Below are positions 23,986 through 34,589 of a DNA stretch of 64,000 nucleotides, piece after piece (positions within the stretch are counted from its first letter, which is position 1; every line of letters starts with the position of its first letter). The stretch comes from Phyllostachys edulis (lineage: Eukaryota; Streptophyta; Magnoliopsida; Poales; Poaceae), in contig CM070568.1 in assembly GCA_036346405.1 (NCBI GenBank), positions 9,182,221 through 9,246,220 on the forward strand, in the 5' to 3' direction. The translations under genes were made by a program, and so were the position numbers. The notes beneath the pieces were generated by a model. The model was not told the DNA's origin. It was given only the letters and a program-made list of their open reading frames with translations, and did no database searches.

Positions 23986-24492
23986 TGAATGGCTATCACG
24001 AGATGCAGTACTTATCGGACCCGTATCTGACCAAGTCACAAACAGGTTATGTATTCCTATGTGGTGGAAGTGCATTTTCATGGAAATCGTCTAAGCAAAG
24101 TCTTATATCTACTTCAACGAATCACTCATAAATCATAGCACTATACGAGGCCTCACAATATTGTGCTTGGCTTCGGCGGATGATTCACCATATCCAGCAG
24201 TCGTGTGGATTGAATACCACGCAAACCCCCACTATTATCTGTGAAGATAATGTAGCTTGTGTTGTACAAGTGTAGATGGGTTATGTGAAGAGTCCTCTCA
24301 CAAAGCATATCAACCCCAAGTTCTTCTGTGCTCATGAATTGCAAAAGAAGGACAAAATTAAAGTATTGCATACTAAGTCATGTGAAAATCTTACAGATTT
24401 ATTCACTAAGTCACTTCCAGCGTCTAACTTTAAAAGATGCATACGTGGAATTGGAATGATGGGACTTAGAGAAGTGCATAATTCAGGGGGAG
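23986..24492 (+). pseudogene. Ty1/copia RNase H tail and polypurine tract
   Basis: The RNase H region is decayed but recognisable: KSQTGYVFLCGGSAFSWKS (near 24040), then KSPLTKHINPKFFCAHELQ, HTKSCENLTDLFTKSLPAS and IRGIGMMGLREVHNSGGES at 24280-24500. The sequence TTCAGGGGGAGAA at about 24483-24495 is the expected polypurine tract, so the 3' LTR should start just downstream. The following 235 bases have features of such LTRs (TGTACTCTTTCCC, TTTTAATGAGGCA) but its end is not found because another LTR begins at 24730. Confidence 0.75.
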
Positions 24493-24729
24493 AATCTTCA
24501 CGAACTCATTATTGAAACTTGATCATGAAGATTGAGTACCCAAAAAGTAAATCCTGGAGATTAAATGAAATTGGATGGATTGTACTCTCTTTCCCTTGAC
24601 GAGTTTTCCTGAAGTTTCCCGGCTAAGGTTTTTAATGAGGCAATTCATGCAACGCAGTAGAACGTATATCATGTACTCTTTCTCCAAATTTTTTCCACTG
24701 ATTTTTTTTGGAGTTTTGATGAGGCATGA

Positions 24730-25337
24730 TGTAACATCCCAATTTTCTGAAGTTTAAAAATCTTTTTGAGTAGCTTAGCCCTCTGGAAAAATTCACCAAA
24801 GTTTTATTGGAATTTTAATACAGCTTAACAGGGACTTTCAAAAGCAAAACAATTTAATATGAATAATGTCAACATCAACTATTGTCAAAATTATTTTATT
24901 TGGAATCTATGTGCTTGGATATATTTTCTAGAATTTTTTCGAGAACATTTGCTATTTTCTATTTGTTATTTCTTTATTTTCTGTATTTTCTAAATTGGAA
25001 AATGTATTTAAATCTTAGGAAATGCTTCTGGGTCTAATCCCTAACCGTTGGCCCAGTCCGATCCACTTCCGGCCCAACTCCTGCGTAGCCCGCTCCTTCC
25101 TCTCTCCGGTCGCCTACACAAGAGTGACCCCACCTGCTAGTGACGCCCGTGCCGTGTGCAACGTGTGCGCGTCTAAGCAGCCATCACTAACACGTGGGCC
25201 CTACCGAATCTCTGTGCTTCATCTTCAAATCAGTTGGGGATTTGTTTCTATTGTCGCGTGATCCTCTCTCGACGTGCGCGCCTCGGACTCCCTCGGGCCG
25301 CCGCGTATAAAAGGAGAGCGAGCCCTTGATACTAAGA
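24730..25337 (+). mobile_element. Gypsy-type LTR, 5' fragment
   Basis: Starts TGTAACATCCCAATTTTC, the TGTAACRTCCC start seen again at 62984. A promoter-like TATAAAAGG box sits at 25306-25314 close to the right edge, so U3 is present and R-U5 is lost. The non-autonomous element at 25338 abuts it directly. It is plausibly the 5' LTR of the gypsy gag that resumes at 31029 on the same strand. No 3' end or duplication partner is seen. Confidence 0.55.
25306..25314 (+). promoter_or_regulatory. TATA box of gypsy LTR fragment
   Basis: TATAAAAGG preceded by a GC-rich stretch and followed by GAGAGCGAGCCC, the typical LTR promoter arrangement in grass gypsy elements. Confidence 0.5.
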
Positions 25338-26383
25338 TGATGCGGGGGGATGCCCGATCTTCACGACGTAGGATTGATAATAACGTTGGATCCGTGCAAC
25401 TTTGATGAACCGATGGCGCCAACCCTTTGTCAAAACGACAACTGCGACAAAAGAATTCGCCCAACTACTGCGCTTTCGTGATCCCGTCTACGACCACACA
25501 AAGTAGGCGTGTCATTGCTCTGCAAAACACAAGGAATCACAAGAACAACGGGGTTGAGAATGCTCAATTCCCCTCTAGGTTGCACTGTATGTCAAATCCT
25601 AGGAAGAACAAGCGTATAGCTCTCTCTCAAAATAATAGATTCATATTTGTGGTCCCTCGTTACATGGAGTACACCCTTTGGCTTTATAGCCAATAAAAAC
25701 TCACGCATATATGGCCTAGGGCCGGCGCATAATTTAGTTCGACCAAAAGGAGACCAAGCTAGACTCTAACTCACGTAGTGCACTGTCTCAGACTCAAAGA
25801 GTCCTTGTTTTCTAATACACGCAGCATTGAGTCCTTGTTTTCTAATACACGCAGCATCTCATGTGTATGTGCATGGGAAGCATGTAATCCATACATGTAA
25901 CATCTTATTAATTCTTTAAGCCGCGTGTATTCTTCATACATGCCTTCTTTTAGCTCGGCCAATCACATGCCATCTTTTCTCTTCCTTTCTTTATTTTGCC
26001 AGCAACACTTTATTTCTTTCCTTCCTTGTGGCATGCATAGCCCTTGATGACGCCTCCCATCCTTGATGCAAATTTGAAGCCTTCTGCTGCCATTCATGTG
26101 TGGCAAAGGGGCATCCTCTTGCTGAATGTATGTGTCTTGCATGTGCTCGCCGCCTGGAGAAGCAAAACCGAACCAAAGCAAACCGAGGAAACAATAGATT
26201 GAGTTGGTTCTTTTGGGTTCTAAAATATCCTCACGTATAAATATGAGAATAATTAAAATACTATTATTAGGTAGTAACCAGTTCTCATATAAATAAAAAT
26301 CGAATTCAACTAGGAGCGAGTTCACCTATTGATTAATCTTTTTAGCTCATGCTCGTGTAATTGGTCCAATCGGGATGTCCTCA
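25338..26383 (-). repeat. 3' LTR of the non-autonomous element
   Basis: 1,046 bp with TGATGCGGGG at the left and GATGTCCTCA at the right (TG...CA on both strands). Compared with the right LTR it has an additional tandem copy of a 30-bp unit at about 25798-25857 (CTTGTTTTCTAATACACGCA repeated). This nearly explains the 33-bp length difference. Otherwise the two LTRs look highly similar, which points to a recent insertion. Confidence 0.85.
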
Positions 26384-26520
26384 TGATCCTTCCTCTCTTG
26401 AAAAGGAGTCGTCCTCGACTCTGATTGTTCGGGTGCACAAGAGAATCCGATTGCTCCTTCATGGTGAACTCCGAATATAAGAAATGATATATGTATTCCT
26501 TCAGGACCTTGAGCGCATCT

Positions 26521-28317
26521 TCACTTTAGGCTTGTATGCGGATCATATATACGATTGCATATAATTAAATAAAATAGTAGTAGCTCTGTGTCTCTAAGTA
26601 TGATAATTAAAGACCGAATTAAATTAGAGTTTACCTGGTAATATTTAATGCGGCTCAATAATTCTTTCCAGTCAAATAATATATTTAACTGAAAAGTACT
26701 AAGTGTATCTGTATCATCCTCCCCTTCTTCAAGAAATGCCGTCATCGGCTTTTGATAACCTAAAAGTGTACTAAACAAAGAGAACAACGTATATGCATGG
26801 TATATGTATTTATCATCCATTTTACCATCCCTTTTATCTCGCAAATCATGAATAGTACAACAATAGCCATTAGATAGATGTGATGCATTCATCTCAACAC
26901 TCCTTTCATCCACATTATTCCCCCACCCATGAAAAGAAGTCGTCTTCGACTTTTGTAAGCACGTATGCAAATTATTTATGGACAAACCAAAATCATTTTC
27001 TAATATATACAAGTGGCTCATATAATCATATTTCGACTTTACAACATCAGTTTTATATAATGGAGACGAGAAAATGATTTGTGCCTTCCATGCTTCAATT
27101 GCGCTACTCTTATTTCTTATACATGATTGTTCAGCAAAAGGTGACCAAGTAGGCTTTATAAATCTTTCTAAATAGTAGGCACTCCTATTTATACTCACCT
27201 CTAAGTGATCATGATATTGTCCAAAAGATGGTTTGTCCAAAACATGCAATTTTAATTCAGCACGCTTATCACGGGTAATGTATATTCGATAAATATGAAA
27301 CTTATTGTCTACACCATAATCTCCAATCAAATTAAATTTATAAGTGGAAGTGGAGGTGTAGGTACTAGATAGTGATTTTGAACATGCAATTTCAGAAACT
27401 CTCTCAATCACACTAGATAGCTCTTTGGGTCCATCGAACATGATATAGCATAAAGAATCATCAGGGTATATTCTAGTAAGAACTTCATCATGAGTAATCA
27501 ATTCCACATTACATAAATTAAGCGCATTAAATTCAGCATGTGGAATATTCAAAGAAACACTAGAGTTCTCACTCTTACTTACCTCTTCTTGATGAATATT
27601 CAATTCAATACCATTATTGTTACCTTTAACGTCCTCCTCAGTTGTTGTAGGTGCTGTAGGTATCAAATCTTCATGATGAAACCACGGGGCAGCGAGCACT
27701 CCATCCCCAACTATGGTTATCTCCTCGTCTTTTACTTTCAACGGTGCCGGTTGTTGAAACTTCAACTCCTCTTCTTTAATATTAACATGCACAATGTGAG
27801 AAACAACGCTAGAAGTAGAGAGTAAATCGTTAATTTCAGCAATAACCTCACTTTTACTATCTTCTACTTCACTCATTTCTTTTGGTGTCTTCCTCACACT
27901 CTCAAATTGGATGCTCTCAACCTCACATATGGTGGAATCACACATCTCACAATTTTCAACACTCTCACTCAATTTGTCTATGTGGCTCTCATCCTCACAT
28001 GGGTTTTGAAGCATCTTATCTTTCGTTAATCGTGGGCCAGCAATAGCGCAATTACCATCAACCACGATCTCCTCAGGTACTACGGGTTGTGACGGGGCAG
28101 CACTACTCGTCTCCTTGGCCGAAGAAGAATTCCCATGCTTGTCCTTCTTCTTAAGTGACAAACCAGTGGATGAATGAGAACTAAAGAGTCGACGCAGATT
28201 TAATTGATATGTGTGCATGCTTTTAAGTCTCTTTTCCACCTTCATAGTATATTTCACAAGATCTTGCAGACTACGAAAATATTTATCTTGAAGTGGAACA
28301 ACGATCTGAAAATTCAA
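26521..28317 (-). CDS. 598-residue frame: gag C-terminus fused to uncharacterised region
   Basis: The longest intact frame of the window. Residues 1-45 (NFQIVVPLQDKYFRSLQDLV, then EKRLKS) match the C-terminal part of a plant gypsy-type gag capsid domain and continue upstream through a stop into more gag (28318-28708). Residues 60-290 are Ser/Glu-rich and acidic with Cys pairs (CEMC at about 124-127). Residues 290-600 are unlike any pol domain I know; recognisable words include YPDDSLCYIMFDGPKELSS and HGWGNNVDERSVEMN. No CCHC knuckle, no DTG/DSG protease and no YxDD box. The chosen start is the first Met after the upstream stop; the true translation start is probably the gag Met near 28693. 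Function unknown. Confidence 0.6.
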   Translation of the reverse strand: MNFQIVVPLQDKYFRSLQDLVKYTMKVEKRLKSMHTYQLNLRRLFSSHSSTGLSLKKKDKHGNSSSAKETSSAAPSQPVVPEEIVVDGNCAIAGPRLTKDKMLQNPCEDESHIDKLSESVENCEMCDSTICEVESIQFESVRKTPKEMSEVEDSKSEVIAEINDLLSTSSVVSHIVHVNIKEEELKFQQPAPLKVKDEEITIVGDGVLAAPWFHHEDLIPTAPTTTEEDVKGNNNGIELNIHQEEVSKSENSSVSLNIPHAEFNALNLCNVELITHDEVLTRIYPDDSLCYIMFDGPKELSSVIERVSEIACSKSLSSTYTSTSTYKFNLIGDYGVDNKFHIYRIYITRDKRAELKLHVLDKPSFGQYHDHLEVSINRSAYYLERFIKPTWSPFAEQSCIRNKSSAIEAWKAQIIFSSPLYKTDVVKSKYDYMSHLYILENDFGLSINNLHTCLQKSKTTSFHGWGNNVDERSVEMNASHLSNGYCCTIHDLRDKRDGKMDDKYIYHAYTLFSLFSTLLGYQKPMTAFLEEGEDDTDTLSTFQLNILFDWKELLSRIKYYQVNSNLIRSLIIILRDTELLLFYLIICNRIYDPHTSLK

Positions 28318-28708
28318 GCCTACTTTGAAGTATTTCTTTTCTTAAGATGCACTAGTGATATTGGCACGGTGCATTGCATGACTCAGCTCATCATAATAAT
28401 CTTGGACATCTTTGCATCCTTGTCCAATACTCTCCACATGGCGTAGTAGCTCCCACTCATAATAGGATGGAACAAATTCTCTTCTCATGGCCCCTTTTAA
28501 TTTGTTTCCCACTTAGTTGTCGCCACCAACTAGAGGCATAGTCCTCAAAAAATAAAGTGGTCACTCTCACTTCCTTGGCTTCTAATTCAAACTTCTGGAA
28601 TTCAAGTTTGAACTCCATGTCTTGTACCCACTCAAGATACTCCTCTGGATCATTACTACCATAGAAGGGAATATACGTATACTCGCGATCTACCATGGTT
28701 AGTAGCAA
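28318..28708 (-). pseudogene. Gag-like N-terminal domain of the non-autonomous element
   Basis: Begins MVDREYTYIPFYGSNDPEEY near 28693, then EWVQDMEFKLEFQKF and SSWWRQLSGKQIKRG, the usual gag pattern of gypsy-type elements (a folded capsid-like domain). A one-base shift near 28490 moves to the frame MRREFVPSYYEWELLRHVE, then DYYDELSHAMHRANI. A single TAA stop near 28340 precedes the 598-residue frame. If both lesions were absent this would be one protein of about 725 residues. Gag would form the particle shell. Two lesions only, so decay is recent. Confidence 0.7.
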
Positions 28709-30000
28709 AGCAAAGAAAAATTATATATGTGGATGTGGAAGTTTATTATTTGTGGAAATCACTCAATCTCACCTTCTCTTACCGACCGAAGTTCTTATGC
28801 GTCCTTGATGGAATTGAAAAGCTACACGCACTTTGGTGACGGTAGAAAACACAAGGTGATAGATTAAGCGAATTCAATTGCACAAGCACTGTTAGACAAT
28901 GGCTTATTTGTGGAGTTTGGAGGGAAAAGTGTTTACCTATGCAATCTGAAATTTCTAGATATTGTAAAGCTAGGTAACAATCCAAACTAGAATTCAATGG
29001 CTAGTTGCTGATCTAAAAGATATAAGTGAAGAACGAAGCAACTCACGCGCAAAAATGATGGAACTTAGTGCAATCAAAGGAATGAGCTAAAAATATAAGT
29101 GATGAATAACTAGCTCGTATTGCACAAGTTATGGAGAGACGCTAGCCAATTGCTCAATGATATAAAATAGGGCACAAGATTGTTCAAAACAATTAAATAG
29201 CACAATCTGAAATTTGATAATGATAGGGTGTGCTCACAATAGGTGATCGACCAAGTATTTTTTTCTTCTTTTTTTAATCCTCTTTCTCTTTTTTTTTCTT
29301 TTTTTTGTCTTCTTTCTTATTTTTTTTACCTGACCAATCGAATTGTCACAACAGCAGCACTTAAAACCCCACTTTCAACTATGAAAGTAAATAACAATTC
29401 AGAGATGTGCAAGGTATATTAGAACAGCCCTAGAGCAATATCAATAGCTAGTCTCAGTAGGAGCAAAGTATTCACAAAAGATTGAATTGGCTCACAAAAG
29501 ATATATGTGAAGTTTTTTTTATTGCATGTACTGTAGCAATCCGGGCACTGTAAGCTGCGCGCACAAGAGATGTTTTTTTTTCTCACTGCGCCGTAGCAGT
29601 GCTGAAAACGGGACAGTTTTTCGGCACACGACTACTATAGCAACAGAAAAGTGTTTGATGCGTATTGTAGCTCGTGCTACTGTAGGTGGATTTTTTCCGC
29701 GACTGGTGAACCGAACGCGCACGGCTGAAATTTGGAACAGGATCCGCGCGCATTGTAGCATGGTTACTGTAGCAGACTTTTTTTTTTGGCCGGCTAGCAG
29801 ATTGGAACAAGAAGTTAAAGCTACACAAAGGAAACAAAGATCAGCAACTAAACACAATTTCTAATGGATCGAGACCTAACCAAACTCACAAAAAAATCAG
29901 ATTGAACTACGAGCTAAAGGGAATTTTCTTGTGGCTTTTTGTGTATAGGGTAAAAAATAAATCTAACTACGGGTAAATTGATCCTACCGTGGTAACCGAT
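28709..30000 (-). other. Untranslated leader of the non-autonomous element
   Basis: About 1.3 kb between the primer-binding site and gag on the minus strand. It includes a T-rich stretch (29268-29330) and short repeats of CACTGTAGC/CTACAGTA-type words between 29520 and 29780, where CTGTAGCA occurs several times in both orientations. Frames here are short and domain-free. Leaders of this length are common in LTR elements and usually hold the packaging signal. Confidence 0.5.
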
Positions 30001-30012
30001 GCTCTGATACCA
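30001..30012 (-). promoter_or_regulatory. Primer-binding site (initiator tRNA-Met)
   Basis: The minus strand reads TGGTATCAGAGC, an exact 12-base complement to the 3' end of plant initiator tRNA-Met. It is separated by AGA from the LTR end at 30016. Confidence 0.9.
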
Positions 30013-30015
30013 AGA

Positions 30016-31028
30016 TGATGCGGGGGGATGCCCGATCTTCACGACGTAGTATCGATAATAACTTTGGATCCGTGCAACCTGACGAACCGATAGTGCCAAC
30101 CACTGTCAAAACAGCAACCTGCGACAAAATAATTCGCCCAACCACACGCTCGTGATCCCATCTACCTGACCACACAAAGTAAACGTGTCGCTGCTCCTGC
30201 AAAACACAAGGAATCACAAGAACAACGGGGTTGAGAACGATCAATTCCCCTCTAGGTTGCACTATATGTCAAATCCTAGGAAGAACAAGCGTATAGCTCT
30301 CTCTCAAAATAATAGATTTATATTCATGGTCCCTCGTTACATGGAGTACACCCTTTAGCTTTATAGCCAACAAAAACTCACGTACATATGGCCTAGGGCC
30401 GACGCATAATTTAGTTCGACCAAAAGGAGACCAAGCTAGACTCTAACTCACGTAGTGCACTGTCTCGGACTCAAAGAGTCCTTGTTTTCTAATACATGCA
30501 ACATCTCATGTGTATGTGCATGGGAAGCATGTAATCCATACATGCAACATCTTATTAATTCTTTAAGCCACGTGAATTCTTCATACATGCCTTCTTTTAG
30601 CTCGGCCAATCACATGCCATCTTTTCTCTTCCTTTCTTTATCTTGCCAGAAACACTTTATTTCTTTCCTTCCTTGTGGCATGCATAGCCCTTGATGATGC
30701 CTCCCATCCTTGATGCAAATTTGAAGCCTTCTGCTGCCATTCATGTGTGGCAAAGGGGCATCCTCCTTGAATGTATCATCTTGCATGTGCTCGCCGCCGC
30801 TGGCAGCAAAACCAGAACCAAAGCAAACCGAGGAAACAATAGATCGAGTTGGTTCTTTTGGGTTCTAAAATCTCCTCACGTATAAATCTGAGAATAATTA
30901 AAATACTATTATTAGGTAGTAACCAGTTCTCATATAAATAAAAATCAAATTCAACTAGGAGCGAGTTCACCTGTTGATTAATCTTTTTAGCCCGTGCTCG
31001 TGTAATCGGTCCAATCGGGATGTCCTCA
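30016..31028 (-). repeat. 5' LTR of the non-autonomous element
   Basis: 1,013 bp, TG...CA ends, colinear with the LTR at 25338-26383 but with a single copy of the 30-bp unit near 30480. It directly precedes the primer-binding site on the minus strand, so it is the 5' LTR. The flank on its other side (31029) is gypsy gag. Confidence 0.85.
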
Positions 31029-32245
31029 TCAGGTGTCGGAGATCCTCCAACAGACCAAGCGATTATGCGAAATGTACCAAAAGCAGAGAATTCACAAAGT
31101 CACACGATGACCTCATCCCAACGCTCCTCTTTTAGTAGAGGACAACATGATCAAGCAGAGGATCGATCAACACCAAGACCCCCTCGTAGGTTCCGACCAG
31201 GGAACCATGAGGGGAGACGGCTCTTCATAGTAGCCACTCCTCCTCCTCATCAGGAGGAACAACCACTTGATTCAGGCGACCTTAGGCATCATCTGAACCA
31301 GGTAGGTGGTCAAAGACGTCATCATAACGTCCACGACCGGGTTGAGACACTAGATCCTAGATATGCAAATCTAAGGAACCGATCTGGCCGACTATAATCG
31401 GCTCCTTTTTAGAAAGCGTCCACGACTCCATTATGGGTTGCCGAGCATTTTGGCGAGTCTCAAAGCTGATGGATTGGTAGGACGGTTCCGACCAACCAAC
31501 ATAGAGAAGTTTAATGGGGCCAGAACCCATTAGAATTTCTCTAAATTTATTCTACCGCCATCAAGGCGGCTGGTGGTAATGATAATGTGATAGCAAATTA
31601 TTTGCCCACGGTCCTTTTAAGGGTCTACCCGATTGTGGTTGCTTAACCTACCGGTTGGATCTATCTATACTTGAGAGCAGCTCTGCGATAGTCTGATTGC
31701 CAACTTTCAAGGGACGTACGACCGCCCCGGAAAGGAGGAAGATCTTCATCGGATGAAGCAGAACACCAATGAAACTCTTCGACAATATATCAAGAGATTC
31801 AGTTAGGTCCGAAATTCCATCCCCGAGATCGCAGAATCTTCTATCATTCAGGCCTTTAAAGCAGGGCTGAGGAATCTCTGGTTCACGGAGGATATTGCAA
31901 TAAATTCTCCACGATCAACTGTCGAACTTTTCGACATGGCGGACAAGTACGCGGCCACTAGTGAAGCGGTCGAATGGTATAAACCCATTGATCGGAAGGA
32001 CAAAAATTCCCAGCCGGGTCCGGAGAAGCAGGAGAAGAAAAGCAAGAAGTCTCTCAAGAACAAGAAGAATCGCAAGCCCGACAACAAGGAAGTCCTTGCG
32101 ATTCCAGAGAAGTACCAAGGGCAAGAAAGATTTCACCGGTCGGAACAAAAGTAAGGCTCCGACCAGTGACTTCAAGAAAACTAAGAAGTGGTGTCCACTT
32201 CATAAAGCGGCACGGCATGATTTGCACACTTACCGAGCCTGACAA
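31029..32245 (+). pseudogene. Ty3/gypsy gag (plus strand)
   Basis: 31029-31400 is a polar, Arg/Pro-rich N-terminal region. The capsid-like domain follows in pieces: RPTNIEKFNGA near 31490, then DSLIANFQGTYDRPGKEEDL (31680-31740), NETLRQYIKRFS near 31770, and FTEDIAINSPRSTVELFDMA (31880-31940). It ends in a Lys-rich tail (EKKSKKSLKNKKNRK). The LIANFQGTYxRP and LRxYIxRF words are typical of a common grass gypsy gag. Frameshifts and stops (for example TAG at 31804) show decay. The N-terminus is cut by the LTR element at 31028. Confidence 0.8.
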
Positions 32246-33177
32246 AGTAAGCTGAAAGATTACTACTCAGGCAAAGGACCTGCAACATACGGTGGATATG
32301 ATCTTCGGAGGATCCTCCTCGTACGATTCAAGACGTCATCTGAAGGCCGTGGAGCGGGAGGTCAACCTTGTCGAGTCTCCGATCACCGTCAAGCCGTCCA
32401 AGTGGTCGGAAACTGTAATCTCCTTCCGCAAAGAAGACTACCCCATCCCGTCGACTCGACCAAGTAGGTTTCCTATCGTAGTTGAACCTACTATTAACAA
32501 TTGTAAAGTTAATTGAGTCTTAATAGATGGAGATAGTTCTTTAAATATTTTGTTTATGGGAGTAGTGGAAGAAATACAAATCCCAAGGTCCAAGGTAAAA
32601 CCCGTGAATTATGCCTTCCACGGCATAGTTCATGGTTCTACCACTAAACCGATAAGATAGATGTCCCTACCGGTTACGTTCAGAAGACCTGACAACTTCT
32701 GAACAGAAAAGATTCCATTTGATGTGGTCAATTTTGAAACTGCATACAATGGAATCCTCGGTTGTCCGGCTCTAGCAAAATTCCTGATAGCCACGCACTA
32801 CGGTTATCAGAGTCTAAAGATGCTAGGACCGAAAGGTGTCATCACGGTTCGAGGAGATCGAAAAATGACTTATGCATGTGATCGGAAGTCCTTAGAACTG
32901 GTCGATGAGCTTCTGACCAGGGAAACTAACCCATCACCAATGCAGTTGGATTTGTTCCATACCACGCGAAGTGTCATGATCCTAAGACACTGACAACAAC
33001 CACCTTACGGTTGTGTGTCTGACAGACATACAGCCGCTGAACAATTGGTACTCTATCAACCGTTGCCTCCCTCCGACCGGACGCGTCACTTCCCAACAGG
33101 CACCCCTTCAAGGAGCAACTACCACCTCTTCAACGGTTACTTAAAGATGGAGCGCAGAAGACAGTCAGCATCGGATT
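32246..33177 (+). pseudogene. Ty3/gypsy protease region, start of pol
   Basis: 32290-32500 gives DMIFGGSSSYDSRRHLKAVE. 32520-32620 in a second frame gives a short hydrophobic SSLNILF region where the retropepsin Asp would lie (ILIDGDSS). 32724-32990 gives VNFETAYNGILGCPALAKFL and GYQSLKMLGPKGVITVRGD, the conserved segment between protease and RT in this gypsy group. 33140-33170 ends with AQKTVSIG, after which the sequence switches abruptly to the copia element on the opposite strand. RT, integrase and 3' LTR are absent. Confidence 0.75.
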
Positions 33178-34589
33178 GAAGCACTGCGATCAGAATTAGA
33201 TTCATGTTTCAAATCTAATTCTGCAATATAGCAAGCATTACACTCAGTGTAATTAGGATGAGTCCTCTGCCTTGTCGAAGGCATCCCCTGTAATAGCCAG
33301 TTCATAGCAATAAAAGAGCAGTCCCATTCTCTCCCAAGAACTCTTCGCCATTTTCCTATTTTCATTTCGTAAGATCGGCGACTTGATCGTCGACAACCCC
33401 AAACAACTAAGTGGCGAAGTGAGGGTTTTCTTCCAGTCCACAACTCATAAAGAGTGATTGTTACAGCCTTAGATGGCGAATGATTTAATAAATAAACAAC
33501 AGCATGTAAAGCTTCACCCCAAAAAGACAAAGGAAGATCCATCATAGACCTAACCATATCCATAAGTGTTCTATTCCTATGCTCAGCAACACTTTTTGTT
33601 GTGGAGTGTAAGGTGTGGTATAATGATGAACAATTCCATGCTATTTACAAAAATATTTAATATTCCTAAAGTGTATTCTCCTCCACGATTCGTTCTCAAA
33701 ACTTAGATCTTTTTATTCAATTGATTTTCCACTTCAGTTTTAAATATCTTGAATACATCAAATCCTTATGACTTATGTTTAAGAAGATATACATAACCAA
33801 ACCTAGAATAATCATCAATGAATGTGGTAAAATAAATCTTTTGTCCTCTAGTGGGAGTAGACATCTCACAATAAATATCAGAATGAATAATGGCAAGAGG
33901 CTCATTAGATCTTTTCTACCTTTGGAAAAGGCGCACGGGTCATCTTACCCATTATACATGCCTCACAAATACCAAAATGCTCCCACTTAAAGTGTAGAAT
34001 TACAGAATTAATAAGCCTCTTAATTCTATTTTTAGATTTGTGACCAAGTCATAAATGCCATAAATAAGATTCTGAGCATGTGTTTCTGTCATTAGTATTC
34101 CTCACTATAGAGTTATTTTCACCAACCAAACAATCAATATTGTCATCATTTGATATGTCATCAAGAAAATAAAGACCTTCATGATGAGTTCCAGTATGCA
34201 CTAATTTCCCATTGAGCAATATTTTAACTCCTCCTTTTCCAAACAGTATATCATAACCAATAGATTCTAACTGAGCAATAGATATTAAATTCCTTCTCAT
34301 ACTAGCTGAATATAAAGTGTCCTGTAATAATAATTCCTTCTCATGCTAGCTGATATAATTTCTAATTCTAAGTACAGCAGCTTTGGCATTAGTGCTCAAA
34401 AAGACATATATTTTCCCTTGGAATTGCTCGCATAGAAGTAAAAGCTCTATTATCTTTAGTAATATGAGATGTAGCACCAGAATTGACAACCCAACTTTTG
34501 GGAAAAGTAGTAGTAAATAAAGATTCAGTGTATGCAAAAATATTAGACATATCGTTAGACGATGAATCGTCTTTACGCTCAACTAGTTG
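33178..34589 (-). pseudogene. Ty1/copia protease-integrase (truncated copia element, minus strand)
   Basis: At about 34496-34440 is the protease box WVVNSGATSHIT, in which the catalytic Asp is Asn (codon at 34484-34482). The gag-pre-integrase part RRNLISIAQLESIGYDILF lies at 34300-34240. The part around 33563-33400 is the integrase Glu region, DMVRSMMDLPLSFWGEALH and LNHSPSKAV, then LRHLVVWGC. The middle of the integrase is heavily frameshifted. The element stops at about 33178 against gypsy sequence, so RT, RNase H and the 3' LTR are missing. It cannot be active. Confidence 0.8.

Larger units (their letters stand above)
25338..31028 (-). mobile_element. Non-autonomous LTR retrotransposon with gag-like protein, no pol
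   Basis: Two closely similar LTRs (25338-26383 and 30016-31028) flank 3.6 kb of internal DNA. On the minus strand the 5' LTR is the right one. It ends ...CCCCGCATCA, then three bases, then an exact TGGTATCAGAGC primer-binding site (30012-30001) complementary to initiator tRNA-Met. The polypurine tract AGAGAGGAAGGATCA lies at about 26398-26384 next to the left LTR. The internal DNA holds a gag-like frame and a 598-codon open frame but no protease, integrase or RT that I can recognise, so mobility would need proteins from another element. The flanks TAAGA and TCAGG do not match. Confidence 0.8.

Noticed and set aside
26521..28317. Single-copy host gene
   Set aside because: It is bounded by LTRs, a primer-binding site and a polypurine tract, and its start is gag, so it belongs to the retrotransposon.
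29519..29864. 112-codon frames on both strands
   Set aside because: Both cover the same leader segment of the non-autonomous element, with repeated CTGTAGCA words and no domain.
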